From Euwallacea fornicatus (lineage: Eukaryota > Arthropoda > Insecta > Coleoptera > Curculionidae): DNA of 64,000 nt. Both the position numbers and the translations under genes were made by a program. The stretch is taken from the NCBI RefSeq assembly GCF_040115645.1, contig NC_089542.1, positions 6,510,001 to 6,574,000 of the forward strand, read 5' to 3'. Positions 1-11,799 of the stretch are shown here, one piece after another. The notes beneath the pieces were generated by a model. It was not told the DNA's origin. It made no database searches and saw only the letters and a list, made by a program, of their open reading frames with translations. How positions within the stretch are numbered: position 1 is the stretch's first letter; each line of letters starts with the position of its first letter.

Positions 1-63
1 TCTTCAGTTTTTATAAGCCAGTGAGGTTCTGAGCAATATCCAGTTATCAAAATAAAGTGTATA

Positions 64-818
64 CAGGGTGTTTCCTAACTACGTGTAAAAAATTTAAAGG
101 CGTAATCCTCGACTGATTTTGAATCAAAAATGTCTAATAAACATATGTCCGCAAATGCCTTGTTTCCAAGATACAGGGTGTTTGACTGAAAGACGTTGAA
201 AAAGGTTTTAAAGGTTTCCAAAGGTTTGGTGGTATTTACTAACTTGTTTATTGTTAGTTTTTTTTGCTACTTCCACTACTATAAACAAGATAGTCAGTGT
301 TATTTTGGTGTTTTACTTTCTAAAGTGAAAGAATTTAGTTCTGTGTCCCAAAAATCAGATTATACCTCAGTTTTGAAAATTTTTCAAATGCCTAATTACA
401 CTAATCAAGAAATGGCCAATATGGTTTTTGTTTACGGCCTTGCTGATGGTAAGTGTTTGGCAGCGAGGCGCATTTACATGGAAAGGTTTCCAAATCACCA
501 AGCTCCCAATCACCAAACCTTTAAAAACCTCTTTCAACGTCTTTGTGATACAGGATCTCTTATGAAGTAATGGTGGTCATTTTCAGCAATTCTTATAATT
601 AATCATTAAAGCATTTCCCCAAAAAATTGTCTTTTCTAAAATTCAAACACCCAAATTGAGTCATTTTGGAAATAAAATCTCTTTTTCTTGTCACATTTCA
701 ACACCCTGTATCTTGGAAACAAGGCATTTGCGGACATATGTTTATTAGACATTTTTGACTCAAAATCAGTCGAGGATTACTCGTTTAAATTTTTTACACG
801 TAGTTAGGAAACACCCTG
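64..818. mobile_element. TA-flanked long-TIR element, DUF4817 family
   Basis: The ends read CAGGGTGTTTCCTAAC and its reverse complement. Each end is flanked by TA (62-63 and 819-820), the target duplication expected of Tc1/mariner-type elements. The TIRs are about 118 bp (64-182 and about 700-818) with only a few mismatches. Each TIR carries a second internal copy of the ATACAGGGTG motif at its inner edge. The roughly 520-bp core keeps the 5' part of a transposase gene. It is non-autonomous, and the near-identical TIRs suggest a fairly recent copy compared with others in the window. Confidence 0.85.
388..570 (+). pseudogene. truncated DUF4817 transposase, N-terminal helix-turn-helix only
   Basis: From an ATG at 388 the frame reads MPNYTNQEMANMVFVYG, followed by an AARRIYMERFPN block and an NLFQRLCDTGS block. 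I recognise this as the N-terminal helix-turn-helix (DUF4817) of beetle and ant transposases. It stops after 60 residues, so the DDE catalytic domain is absent, deleted inside the element. The frame stays open upstream to 196 but that part is low-complexity and hydrophobic, and is probably the old 5' UTR. The product could at most bind DNA, such as the element's own ends; whether it is expressed is unknown. Confidence 0.7.
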
Positions 819-820
819 TA

Positions 821-3800
821 TATTACTGAATTACAAGGCCTTTGTTTTGTGAACCTTTGCTTCAGGGTATAAACGGGTAGTTGTATTCCGGAGCAAAACA
901 GTGTGCCATTTAAAATAACAAAGTTGTTGTCAGTTACACATAGATCTGTCAGCGTCGCAACCATACCAATATTTTAATTCAACAGATCAAACTCCATTAC
1001 ATCAGTATCCAAAATTTCAGACCTCTAGCTATATTGGAACCCCGTAAGCTTTTAATAGGACACTCACCGTGAATGGCCCTGTACGACCTCCCTTTATTTT
1101 TCACTGTTTCAAAAAATATGCTCTTTAATATTTGAAATTAAAAAAATGACCAAAGACGTCATATCTGGAACAACGATGACGTCCTCGAAATGACCTTTTT
1201 TATAACACTGAGTGTATTTTTAAAAACTAAACCGACGTATCCGAGGACTTTTCCAAAAGGCGTTAATTTAAATATTAATAAATTTGGTCCATATTTTACG
1301 AAAGCACTGTATAGGCGCAGGCGAACAGAATTTAAGCGAGTGACACGGGAAACTTAAGTTTTATTAATACATACATTATCTGATACCTTCGGTAACGGTC
1401 CTTTGCACGTGGAATGGTGGAACTTGTAAGCTGCATGTTCTTGATATCCCGTTCCTGGCCTAAAAATTACCTGTTAAATCCATGCCGCATTATCATGAAT
1501 AATGTCGGGGTTCTTCATTTAAGGGCAGCAATAATGGTCTCCTCGGGCAATTTTTTTTATACAAACGACCATAATTAAAAAAGAATAACACGTTTTTCAG
1601 GTGGCTGAGATTTGATTTATACTCCTACGGTTGAACCCCAGCCAATAAGGTCAAACAGCATTCTCGATTCCGAAGGGCATAGTTTCTTGCTCTCTTTCTG
1701 TATTTAGTCGAAGACTTAATTGAATACGTGAACGTTTGTTTTCTTGACGCGAAAAATAAATTATCCTCAAAGATTAATTGCCCCTTTCAGCAGCGTTAGA
1801 TTAAGCGTTTATTGGATGGCCGTTTAATGACCGTTCTTGAAACAACAAATGACAAATCTTTAGGGGCTAAATATGACCCGATTAAGGGGGAGAATTAAAT
1901 AATCTTCAATTAATCCTCTTTCACGTAACAACGTATTAACAAGGAATGGAGATGATGTATTTGCCCTAAACAAATCTGATACCGTACAAAGTTCAGAGTC
2001 TAATTAAAACTGCTAACCTTCATCAAGAGTTAAATTTGTTACGGCTTGTGACTAAACCTTAATTAGCATACATTTTACGATTTAATGTAAAAGTACGATC
2101 ATTCCAACGCAAACACAACGGCTGTTTCTACGTCAGGGTTAAGAGAAGCCACTAAATTGTACTCGTTTAGTACAATTCTCATGGGCCGCCGTATTTTATC
2201 ATCGATTTTTTCCTTTCAATGGAAATCGAAAGTTCCTGTTATTGCTACGGCCAATTCATTCCCCACAGCAGAGACAAACACTGAATAAATCAGTCAGGTT
2301 TCAGGTAAATAAAAGTTTGTTCATCCGAAACAACCGCACTCCATTATGAAGGGGGAAATCGGGAAATTTTCCGTTTTTTCCCTATCTCTAGATAGAGTGC
2401 TGAAAACGTTTCACGTTTTAGACGAACGCTAACTCTGCAGCAAAGGAAAATGTTTTTTACATTAATATACTCCCGTTCTAATGCAAATTTATCCTGAGGG
2501 ACTTTTGCCCGGGAAATTGAATTTCCCTTGTTTATACGTCGCGACGAGAGGAAGACTCAACCATTTTTTAAATTAAACCCACCGGCTCCGGTTTGTCGAG
2601 GAATGTTGCATGTAGTTCACAATATGATATAAATATTGACAAGAATGTTTTTTTGGGCCACTCACACGCTTTACTCAACCTGGAAAAACACTATTTTTTA
2701 ATATTGAATAGCGCGTAATAGAGTCAATATAAATGGAAATTTACCAAACATAACATGTAGCAAATGAAAACACGAAGCAGTTTATTCAAAATATTCAACC
2801 GATTTTAATTTAAATCGAACAGACTCCGTATAAATCGACATATATTTTTACAGTTTTTGGACATTCGAATTAAGTACTTCTCCTTTAAAATAAGTTTCTT
2901 GAAAACTAGAAGAAAACACAACTTTTTGAGCTCTTTAGAATGATCTTTGTCTATGATAAAATCACATTTACCTAGGGCCACACGGGATATTGATGTGAGA
3001 TCATTACTCGATTTGGCATCTAGCAAGGTCCTAAGCTCTACAGTAATTTTCTCTATGTTATATTTTCATCTATATAATATCAATACTTACAAGTTTGGAT
3101 CAAAGTTAGGAGCGCTCGTTCACCGTAATGTGAAGAAACTTGCCCAAGAACATTGCCCATCCCGGTTATTCCAATAGAAGAGGTCGCCACCTACAAAACA
3201 AATGTTAAAATATGTAGCGTGTAGTTCACAGACTGTTGATAAGGATAACGTTTAAAACCTATGTTTTCCATAGAAATGTAACTATATCATCAGTTTCATG
3301 TAGCAAAAGGTGCAGGTAGGGTGATGAGGTCCTTTTCCAGGTTTGGATTTTAGCTTCCAACAAAGCCTTTTAATAAACATTCTCTCAGGTTGCTGGAACT
3401 CTTAAACTCCGGCTGCAAAAGCGAATTGAGGTACAAAAATAGAATTTTCAAGTATCTCCCCAAAGACGGACAAAACTAGCACAAATAATCCGTTCCCTTA
3501 GGATACGGCGCGAATCCGGAATCTGGAAATTATAAAGAACAAGCACTCTAGGGTTATCTTTGTGTTTGACAAGTCGGATTTTCCTTGAACGGGTATATAA
3601 GCTGGGGCTATTCACTCGAGATCCTGTCCTCATTTAGGTGCATCACAAGAACTATCGATTTCCTTAGCAGTAACAGGCCCGCATAAGCTCGATAAGTCAA
3701 CAGATAAAAAGGTCTAGCTTTCCTGTAGAAAATGGGGCTACGTTGGAAAAGCCGACAAAATATGCATATTTAATATAGCAGACATATGAAAGTTTGACGA

Positions 3801-4591
3801 GAAGTCGGTTTTATTGGTTGCAGTCGGCATTTGCAGTGAAGATTGCCCCCCGAGGAGTTTCGCTCCAAAATACTGCTTCGCAGTGAAAACAAAGTTTTGT
3901 CCCAATGTAAGCTGGATTTAATTGTGTTGCTTGCCATGAGTAATGGGATACAATAAAAGCTGAACGACAAGGCCTGTGTAACGCTTTTTGTCATTGGGGC
4001 GTAAGCCGATTTTGTACTATTTAAGTCGCAATTGGTACAAAGCTTCTCACTCCCATGTACTAGCAGAGTAATTGATTACGCCCCCGAATTTATAGTTTAT
4101 CGTCTTATTATGACAGGGTTAATTTAAACTGCTTCGCAAGGCTAATTTGTAGATATGAGAATTAGAGTAAACCCGAGAATTCAGCACTGAAAATTATCGC
4201 TATTGAATCAACATTTATGCATAAATAGCATTTACAGATGCAAGATGACGAGGAATATGACGGCACTGTATAAACTTATTGCAAGATGTGTTTCGTCAGC
4301 GTCATAACAGCTCTTAGTAGATGCATTATAAATTTCAATATTTCAACGTGTTCTAGTTCAGACTAGTGTGCAATTTCACCTATCCGACGCCCCCAAAGTG
4401 GGCCTGAGACGTGATTCGCAAAAAGATCCGTAAAAGGAATAAAACTAAATACATAATAATGCCCGAACATTATGATGAATGTGACAATGCCGAATTTAAT
4501 ATCCGCCAAATGTTGATGAATGTGTACTTACGGCGTAGGTGCACGGAACGTGCATTCATTTCACGTTGAGTGATTATTTCTAACCGTTATA
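821..4591. other. gene-free stretch
   Basis: No convincing exon is visible on either strand. The sequence is AT-rich with a slightly GC-richer part near 3300-4000. That part holds a TATATAAG motif (594-601 of the 3 kb block, i.e. 3594-3601) with no recognisable coding sequence behind it. Short ORFs here (for example 2947-3177 and 3448-3633) have no recognisable features. Confidence 0.5.
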
Positions 4592-5719
4592 CAGGGTGAA
4601 TCAGAATCAATGAGCCAACGCTAAACTGGAGACACTAAAAGCTAAATTATTGTCATTAAATTTAACATGACTTATACTAATGTCGCTGCTTAAATTTCTC
4701 AATAATTAAGGAAGTTTTAACAGTATAAATGTGGAAATTGGTAGTTTTATGCTTTTGGTCCGAAAATGACCAATTTCAAGCTTATATTGCCGTTACTTCT
4801 AAAGACCGCCAATTTCACCACATTATTTAAGAAATTTAAAATATTTTTTTAATACGTTGCGTCACGCTTCAAACAAATCAAGAATCTGAAGGAAAGCTCA
4901 ATTTTACAAAGAAAATGTATTCTGGAATACGTCGTGCAAACTTATTAGTTTTTAGGTTATTTGCATTTAGATGGTTCAATGTATTTTATTATATTATGAT
5001 TCTTTTTAGATTGTTTTTGCTTTTTTTCAACTTTTATTCCTTTCAAACTTTGCGACAAAGAATACAAGAAGCCACGAATACATTTCAACATAATAAGAAA
5101 ACTTCGTTTAACATTCAGAAACATTTAAGAAAATGTGTTTTTAATGCATTTGGGGCAAATGGTGGATACTTCCAACTTTTCATTTGAAATTTGTCATTAT
5201 CACTATTGCCAACAATTGTTATTGTTATTTATTGTTGCTTTAATTCTCCGTACCTTTTCACCTTTTAATATGTCACAACAAAACATATTGAACTTTTTAA
5301 ATGTAAATAGCCATTTTATTTAGAAAATCTAAAGGACAGTACATCTTCTCTGTAGAATTGAGCGTTGTTTAAAATCTCGACTTGTTTTAAGCACGACTCA
5401 ACAAATAAAAAAAAAGTTTAATACATTAATTAAATAAAACGGTGAACCAACGCCCTCTAGAAGGAGTGTCGAAATTAGTTAAAAAATTCGTAATTTCCAC
5501 ACTAAACAAACATTAAACTGTCAATTTTCAGAATTCTACTAGCCAAACTTTCTTAATTATTGAGAAACTTTAGGATAAAGTCTAAAGTTTAAACTTTAAA
5601 CACATTCTATCTTTTATGCCAACGATCATTGGTATAAGCCATGTTGAGTTCAAATAGAATATTGTGAGGTCTAGTATCTTCCGTTCAGTATTGGTACATT
5701 CTTTCTCACTCATCCTGTA
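4592..5719. mobile_element. degenerate long-TIR element, CAGGGTG ends
   Basis: The left end is TA then CAGGGTGAATCAG; the right end reads CATCCTG then TA. The arms (about 4592-4760 and 5515-5719) pair imperfectly. The clearest shared block is the TTTCTCAATAATTAAG-like segment near 4695 and its complement near 5552. The core contains the 3' end of a transposase gene. Divergence between the arms marks it as older than the 64-818 copy. Confidence 0.6.
5050..5187 (+). pseudogene. transposase C-terminal remnant (DUF4817/mariner-like)
   Basis: The frame reads LRQRIQEATNTF, then NIQKHLRKC and NGGYFQLFI before a stop. This matches the recurrent tail of this transposase group (an LKxRIxEA helix, then an RKCIExNGGHFEHLL-type ending). 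Nothing upstream in the same frame is recognisable, so only the last roughly 45 codons survive. It lies in the same orientation as the left-to-right reading of the surrounding element. Confidence 0.5.
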
Positions 5720-8700
5720 TAACTCTCTACTTGAATTTTTTTAATTTTTAGGTCATGTAATTCGCCTATGTAAAGAAACATACCAAGACGAACGAATTAT
5801 ATAATTTTTTTATTTGCCATTCGCCACGAAGAAAAACGAATTACATAATTATTCTAAGTTCGCCATTGTTTCAAGAAATTTATCGCTTCGAATCTAATGA
5901 GCGTGCCCACAGATCATGCCAGATTAGACAAATATGTATCATTGAATATTATTAGTAAGGAAAATATGTTATTCACAGTATTGCTAAGACTTTTATAAAT
6001 ATATTCAAATCAATAAATTTTTTGTTAATTTAAGTTTTAAATTTGATTTTTGACTTTTCTTGAAGTCCCCAGTAGGCAAGCAATGGCCTACTGAGAATTA
6101 TAAATGGAGAAGTCAGTTTCCGTATTCTAAAAGCACCTCCTGGCACTCAACTTTTAGCGCTGTAATTTACATTTAGATTTAATAACATCAAGCTAGTTTC
6201 CATAGAAACCAAGAATCTGACGATACCAATGCAATATTTCCATGGCCATTACCTTGTAGTTGAAGCACATTAATATTTATATTTAAGCGCTAAATTATTA
6301 ATGTGTATTGACAACTTTAATTGGCATTTATAATTTTTATTTGCATTTAGGTCCTTCTACTGAGCCCTTTAAAAATAGCTCTAAGTTTAAAATTTAGGTT
6401 TTGAAAAATTAGGCATTGAAAAAAATTTGAACTGTCTTAGAGTATGTCGTAAAAAGCAAGTATTTTATATGAATATGTTTTTCAGATAAAGAACGTTAAT
6501 AAAGATATTTTTAACACTCTATCGAGAGGTGAAGTTCATTTCCTGTCTTGTCTAGTAAGTAATTCCCTCAAATGTACACAGACACACTTTTATACTTTAA
6601 GAAGCCCTAATAAAACGCTGATAATAAAAATAGGAGTTACGAAAGCTATTTACGGGCTTATTAGGGCTCAGCCCTTAAATTCCCTAAAATCACTTTTCAT
6701 TAAAATATAATTTTATTTACGACAAAGGGCAGACGACACGTAGTATCTTCATTATACTTAGTTCAACCCAGCTGCCTCGCTATGCCTGAATTTTAATAGA
6801 TAATACGGGGGGAGAAATCGTGTTCAGCTTTGGTTTGCAAGAACGTCGAATTATAATTTATCATAACGACCCTATAAACGAATCTCTTAAGTAATTTCTA
6901 AGGTTATATCACATAGCGCCTGAAGTAATGATACGTATTATTTATTTAATGTAGGAATATATAGGGGAGATCTCGGATGCAACGAGGGTAACGCATAAAC
7001 AAACAAATCTAGATATTGATTCTCTTAACAATGGCGAATAATATATTTTTTGCTATTAATTTTAATTAATTGTTTGGTGCTGCTACTTTCTTAATATCAT
7101 TCGAATTATTCGTAGTGCGTAGTATGAAACGCCATCTGCCGGAACGCGTCACTTACTAATTCTCCATGGTAAACCTGCCGTGCCATTTTAAGACTGTTTT
7201 GAGTGGTTTCAAAGCCTTATTTACGTTTGTTTTAAAAAAGACAACATTTCAATACACCCTGTACGACATAAAAATTTATTCCGCATAATCTGCCGAGACA
7301 TGAAGCACATGTATTTAATATACGAACGTATGTACGCCGATATGGGGAATATGGCAGCTCTAAAACGAAAATACCCGGTGTTTTGTCGGTTTTATTTCCG
7401 GGTTTGTGTCATTTCGTACGTGCCGTTGGCGGTAATGTTCATAATAAAATCGCAGCCGGAAAATCAAAATATGCTCCTGTAGCATAAACGCATAATGCCA
7501 GATAAATTTTTAATTCCCATTACAGAACAACAAGGTCATTGAATTTCGAAACAGAGCCAAATGCGGCCGGAAGTATATCTCGTGTCCGGAATGTAAAAGT
7601 TTGAAATTCTCAGCTGAGTCAAGAGGATAGTTCGGACTTTTGTCGTTTAATAAAATCCCGGAATAACAGCCGTCATAAAATTAAAAACTTTCGACATCTG
7701 CTGACCCAGGGCTGGAGGTAATTTAGCTTAAACTTTTTCCTTCGGGATTTTGGGATATAACCTTATTGATATTGATGATTTGAAATAGACATCTGACCCT
7801 ATAAATAGGTTCTTCATAAATAGAAATTTTAGATTTCTAATCCTTTGAATGAAGTATTTTCAGTTAACGTAAAAAACGTTTTTACATGCGTTTTGTAAGT
7901 TTAAGACTGATTGTTCACTTTTTTTTCTCTTTTATTTTACGCACTAAAATGCCTCATTCACAAGTAGGGGTTGTTGCAGATGTGAAATTGCACGCCACTC
8001 CCGTCTAAAACTGACTGAGAATGATAATAACGTTGACCCTCCACTATGGGGTCGAACGCAAGCCCCTTTTAACGGTTTCTCATCTCAATCGCTGAGGAAT
8101 GATACGTTTTTGGCATAAGGCATATTGTCATTTTAAAAGGTTGATATAAAGTATGCGAATGGGGTGATGATTGATCCCAATTTAACCTTACGGTATTTGT
8201 TAGTATTTACCGTCTTTTTATGCGTTCAAAGTTGACCTCTTGTTCAAATGTGGGTAACAGCGTGTTATTTATGGTTACTGAACCACACATTGGTTTTCAT
8301 TAAATAAAGTGTTCGCCCTTTTGTTTCACACCTCTTCGAACATGGTTCCTTGGTAAAGATGCAATCATCGTTCCTTTTAATTTTGTGGTCATTATCAAAA
8401 ACCCGCTGGCATAGATTTGACCTACGGAATTTTTTATTGTTAATGTCAACTTAACGTTCTTTAATTATATTTTTTAAAGGTCCAGAGGTTGAGCCAACAC
8501 AAAATTTCTCACATTTGCAAGACATTTTTATATATGTTTATCACATTTTCCTTATATTCATTCTCGCTTCGTGGTTTTGTCTTTGCAAAGATTGAGCGTA
8601 GATAGTTCTCCATCCTAGAGACTGTTATAACGGTAAATTTGTTTGCTGATCATTTAATTTGGTCCCGGTCAAATCTGTCACGTAAGGCCTAAAAAGATTT

Positions 8701-10755
8701 CTAAAGGGCCTATTTTAATTTTGCCTCTCTATAGGCTTTTCAAAATTTTGGAAAAATTGTTTATGAAATTAGTAATAATTTTATTTCCTATGAATATAAA
8801 AAAATTATACTAACAATACCTCTAGACCTACAAAAACGGAAATTGATGAATACCAAGATTTCATTAAAAAAAACAAAGAATTTTATAGAACAAATACTTG
8901 CCGGTAAGTAAGCATGAATAATACTTGGTTGTCTATGTTTGGACAATACATCAACCTTGGACACATGGAAAGAAACTAAATCCACTAAAGTAACCACCAA
9001 AATAGATAATTGGATTTTAAACAAGACTATTTAAATTATGTTCAATGATAAAACAATAGCACTTGAAATCAATGTTTTAAAACGATAACAAGACTCCTAT
9101 TTATCAAAAGCGGTCCTTCGTCGGTGGTTGAGAAGAGGAGTGTTCACATATTTTACATGCTCAACATTACAGAAAAAAACGTTTCTAAAACATTGTCACG
9201 AGCTGATTGATTCGAATAGAAGGCAGAGTAGAAATATAGTTAAAACGGAGGAAAAATACACGATTCGAAATGGAAATTTAATGGAATGCTATTTTGCAGT
9301 GGTGGATCGAATGTTTTGTGGGCTTTCATTTTAGGCAAAAACGAAAAGAATAGGTGCACTTTCATAAACGAAATTCGTGCAAATGTATTGTACAATTGGG
9401 CAAATGGCTCCTAGCCAAATTTGCCAATGCGACTTTTAATTTAGATATTAAACTGGAGGATAATTGGTCACTCGGTATATACAAATAAATAGCTCTCATT
9501 TAGAATTTCAATCTCTCAGACGCAATTAAAAAATACACAAAATCAATTCTTGACAAATGGCGCGTGAAGGTTTTCAGTTGAGATTTTTTAGATGATCGCT
9601 GGTGCGCCAACGTAGTGGCGCTATCTACGTGAACGTGTGTCTGACTCTTTCGCAAAACAAACCTTGCGATAGTTTTGAAATAACATTTTAATTAATAGTT
9701 TAATATTAAATCATTTTTAAGTGTTTTAACAGAATTTTTGGAAAGTTTGCTTTGATACCAATCTTTATCTTGGCAAACTGTAGGCTAGGCAAAGAAATAA
9801 GCTAAGTAGATAAAACTGTTTTTGATGTTATGCAAACATTGATCTAGATTTTAGTGCCTACCGACATTAGAAATTTATCAAAACTTTGCACTTCATTGCA
9901 TTCCATCATGCAAACGCATGTTTCTGGTTGATGCGAATTTTCCAGTACGAGTTTGGTATGCGTGACCCCTCGTTTTGTACTAATTAAACTGGAAATTATT
10001 TACAGAAAGAGCTGGTAAGCCCGCTTACCCTTTGATTTACGCGTACAATCACATTGCACGGATTTACTGGGACGTGAGTTATGTTAATAGCATAATATAC
10101 GGTAATTACATCGAAATGAAAAAATTGACAACTCACGTTCTCGATTAAATATTTTCGTATGGTGCGTGAGGAGGGCACAAAGGGCCCGCTCTGCTCTCGT
10201 CCGGTTTAGACAAAAACCTTTGAATGAAGTTCAATTAAAGGCTCATTTCATAAATCACAATGAAAAATAGTGGACGCCGAGCCGAGCACAATCCGCGTCA
10301 ATTTTTTAATTAAACGCCCCTGAAACAACCGCTAATCGATTTTTGGGAACGGCTGATTGGGCGGGATTAGTGCTCTTATCTCCCCGTGTTATGCACCTAA
10401 ATGAATAACGACCTGTCACCTTCGAAATTGAATTCTGATATTTATCAACCGGTCGTTATTTCTTTTTTGGGGACATGGAGCGCTTCCGGATAAGTGAAAA
10501 CGGCATACGACAAGTTTGTGTTTTAATACATAGTTTAATTGAATACAGATTTTTTTATCGCAACAAATAGTTTAAGTTTGGAATTTTTAGCGTTTACACG
10601 ATGTGGTCAAATCTTACTAAAAAACAAATAGCATGCCAGTAAATATATCTTTTTCCCATCACTCTTAAAACGATAACAAATAATGTAGGTAAAAATAGTA
10701 AGTTTATTATTATTTCACTTTTGTTCTTTAAATATAATCAAAATGTTGATGTCAA
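5720..10755. other. gene-free stretch
   Basis: I see no supported gene. A solitary CACCCTGTA motif at about 7255 looks like one end of a CAGGGTG-type element without a visible partner. Short ORFs at 7300-7482, 8788-9024 and 9128-9334 lack motifs, splice context or coding-like composition. Confidence 0.45.
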
Positions 10756-10818
10756 ATGTCATTTGGGTGGTTCTTGTTACTTTACTTAGTTGTACAATGG
10801 TATTCTATCATTTTCACA

Positions 10819-11790
10819 ATGGTGCGGAGAAAGTTAAGTTCAAAAGAACAAACCAGAGCTAGAGGTACGCTGGAGGCTGGACCAAAACAACTGAATGTAG
10901 GCAAATTGTTCCACGTTCCTCCAAGTGTGATATCAAAACTATTAACAAGGTTTCAGCAAACTGGAAATGTTACAGAAAGACGGCTCACATGGCAACCGCA
11001 GAAAACCACTGCTGCGCAAGATTGACTTATTACAGTTTCTACGCGAAAAGAACCCCATTCGACATGTAGGCATTTGGCCGGTACTCGAAGTTTCCATTGA
11101 AACAGTTCGTAGGAGACTGAAAGCAGTAAACATGGTCTCGAGACGCCTTTTAAGAAGAGTTTCCCTTACCCAAGCAAATAAACTTACATGGCTTGAGTGG
11201 GCAAGAGAGCACATCAATTGAGGTGAAGAGTGGCGTTTTGTATTTTTCACGGACGAGTCCAAATTTGGCCGTTACTCTGATAGTCGGCGTATTCGCATCT
11301 GGGCAAACCCTGAACTATGCAGAAACTTAAGAACTGTACAAAAAGTGTATCCTTTTAAAGAAAACACAATAATAGTCTAGAGCAAAATTTGTTATGGTGG
11401 CAAAAAGTAAGCTGTACGTATGTGAAAAAGACGAGAATACATAAATCTACGAAGAGACTATCATCAACAACATTCTGTCAAATTTTCAAGCTCCTATAGA
11501 GGACATATTCCGGTTTTTGGACAATAATGTCCGACTATATGATGCAGTAAACGTTATAGATGTGATTGAAAATGTAGGTATCAAATATTTGCCGCTTCCA
11601 TCAAGATCACCCGACTTTAATCCCATTGAACAAGTGTGAGACATGTTGAAAGAAGTGCTGAATAACATCGACTGGACTCTCAAACAATGCCACGGCTTCA
11701 AAACTTTTTCCACAGTTATGGAGAAATTTACCACAACACAAGATAAACCATCTCATTGAAAGTGTGCCATATCGATGTAAAACAATTATA
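10819..11790 (+). pseudogene. Tc1-like DD34E transposase, frameshifted and interrupted
   Basis: From the ATG at 10819 an N-terminal helix-turn-helix part runs to about 11022 (SVISKLLTRFQQTGNVTER). The reading then shifts frame (10967-11221) through a second helix region (SIETVRRRLKAVN...WLEWAREHIN). After an in-frame stop it continues with FVFFTDESKFG, which holds the first catalytic Asp. A later LDNN block fits the second Asp, and SRSPDFNPIEQV near 11610-11640 carries the final Glu. Several stops and shifts show it is dead. I could not identify the terminal inverted repeats, so the element's limits are unknown. Confidence 0.8.
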
Positions 11791-11799
11791 GACGTTAGG

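Noticed and set aside
7255..7265. Single CACCCTGTA tip (also near 1076, 44618 and 46662)
   Set aside because: No partner in inverted orientation within a sensible distance, so no element was called.
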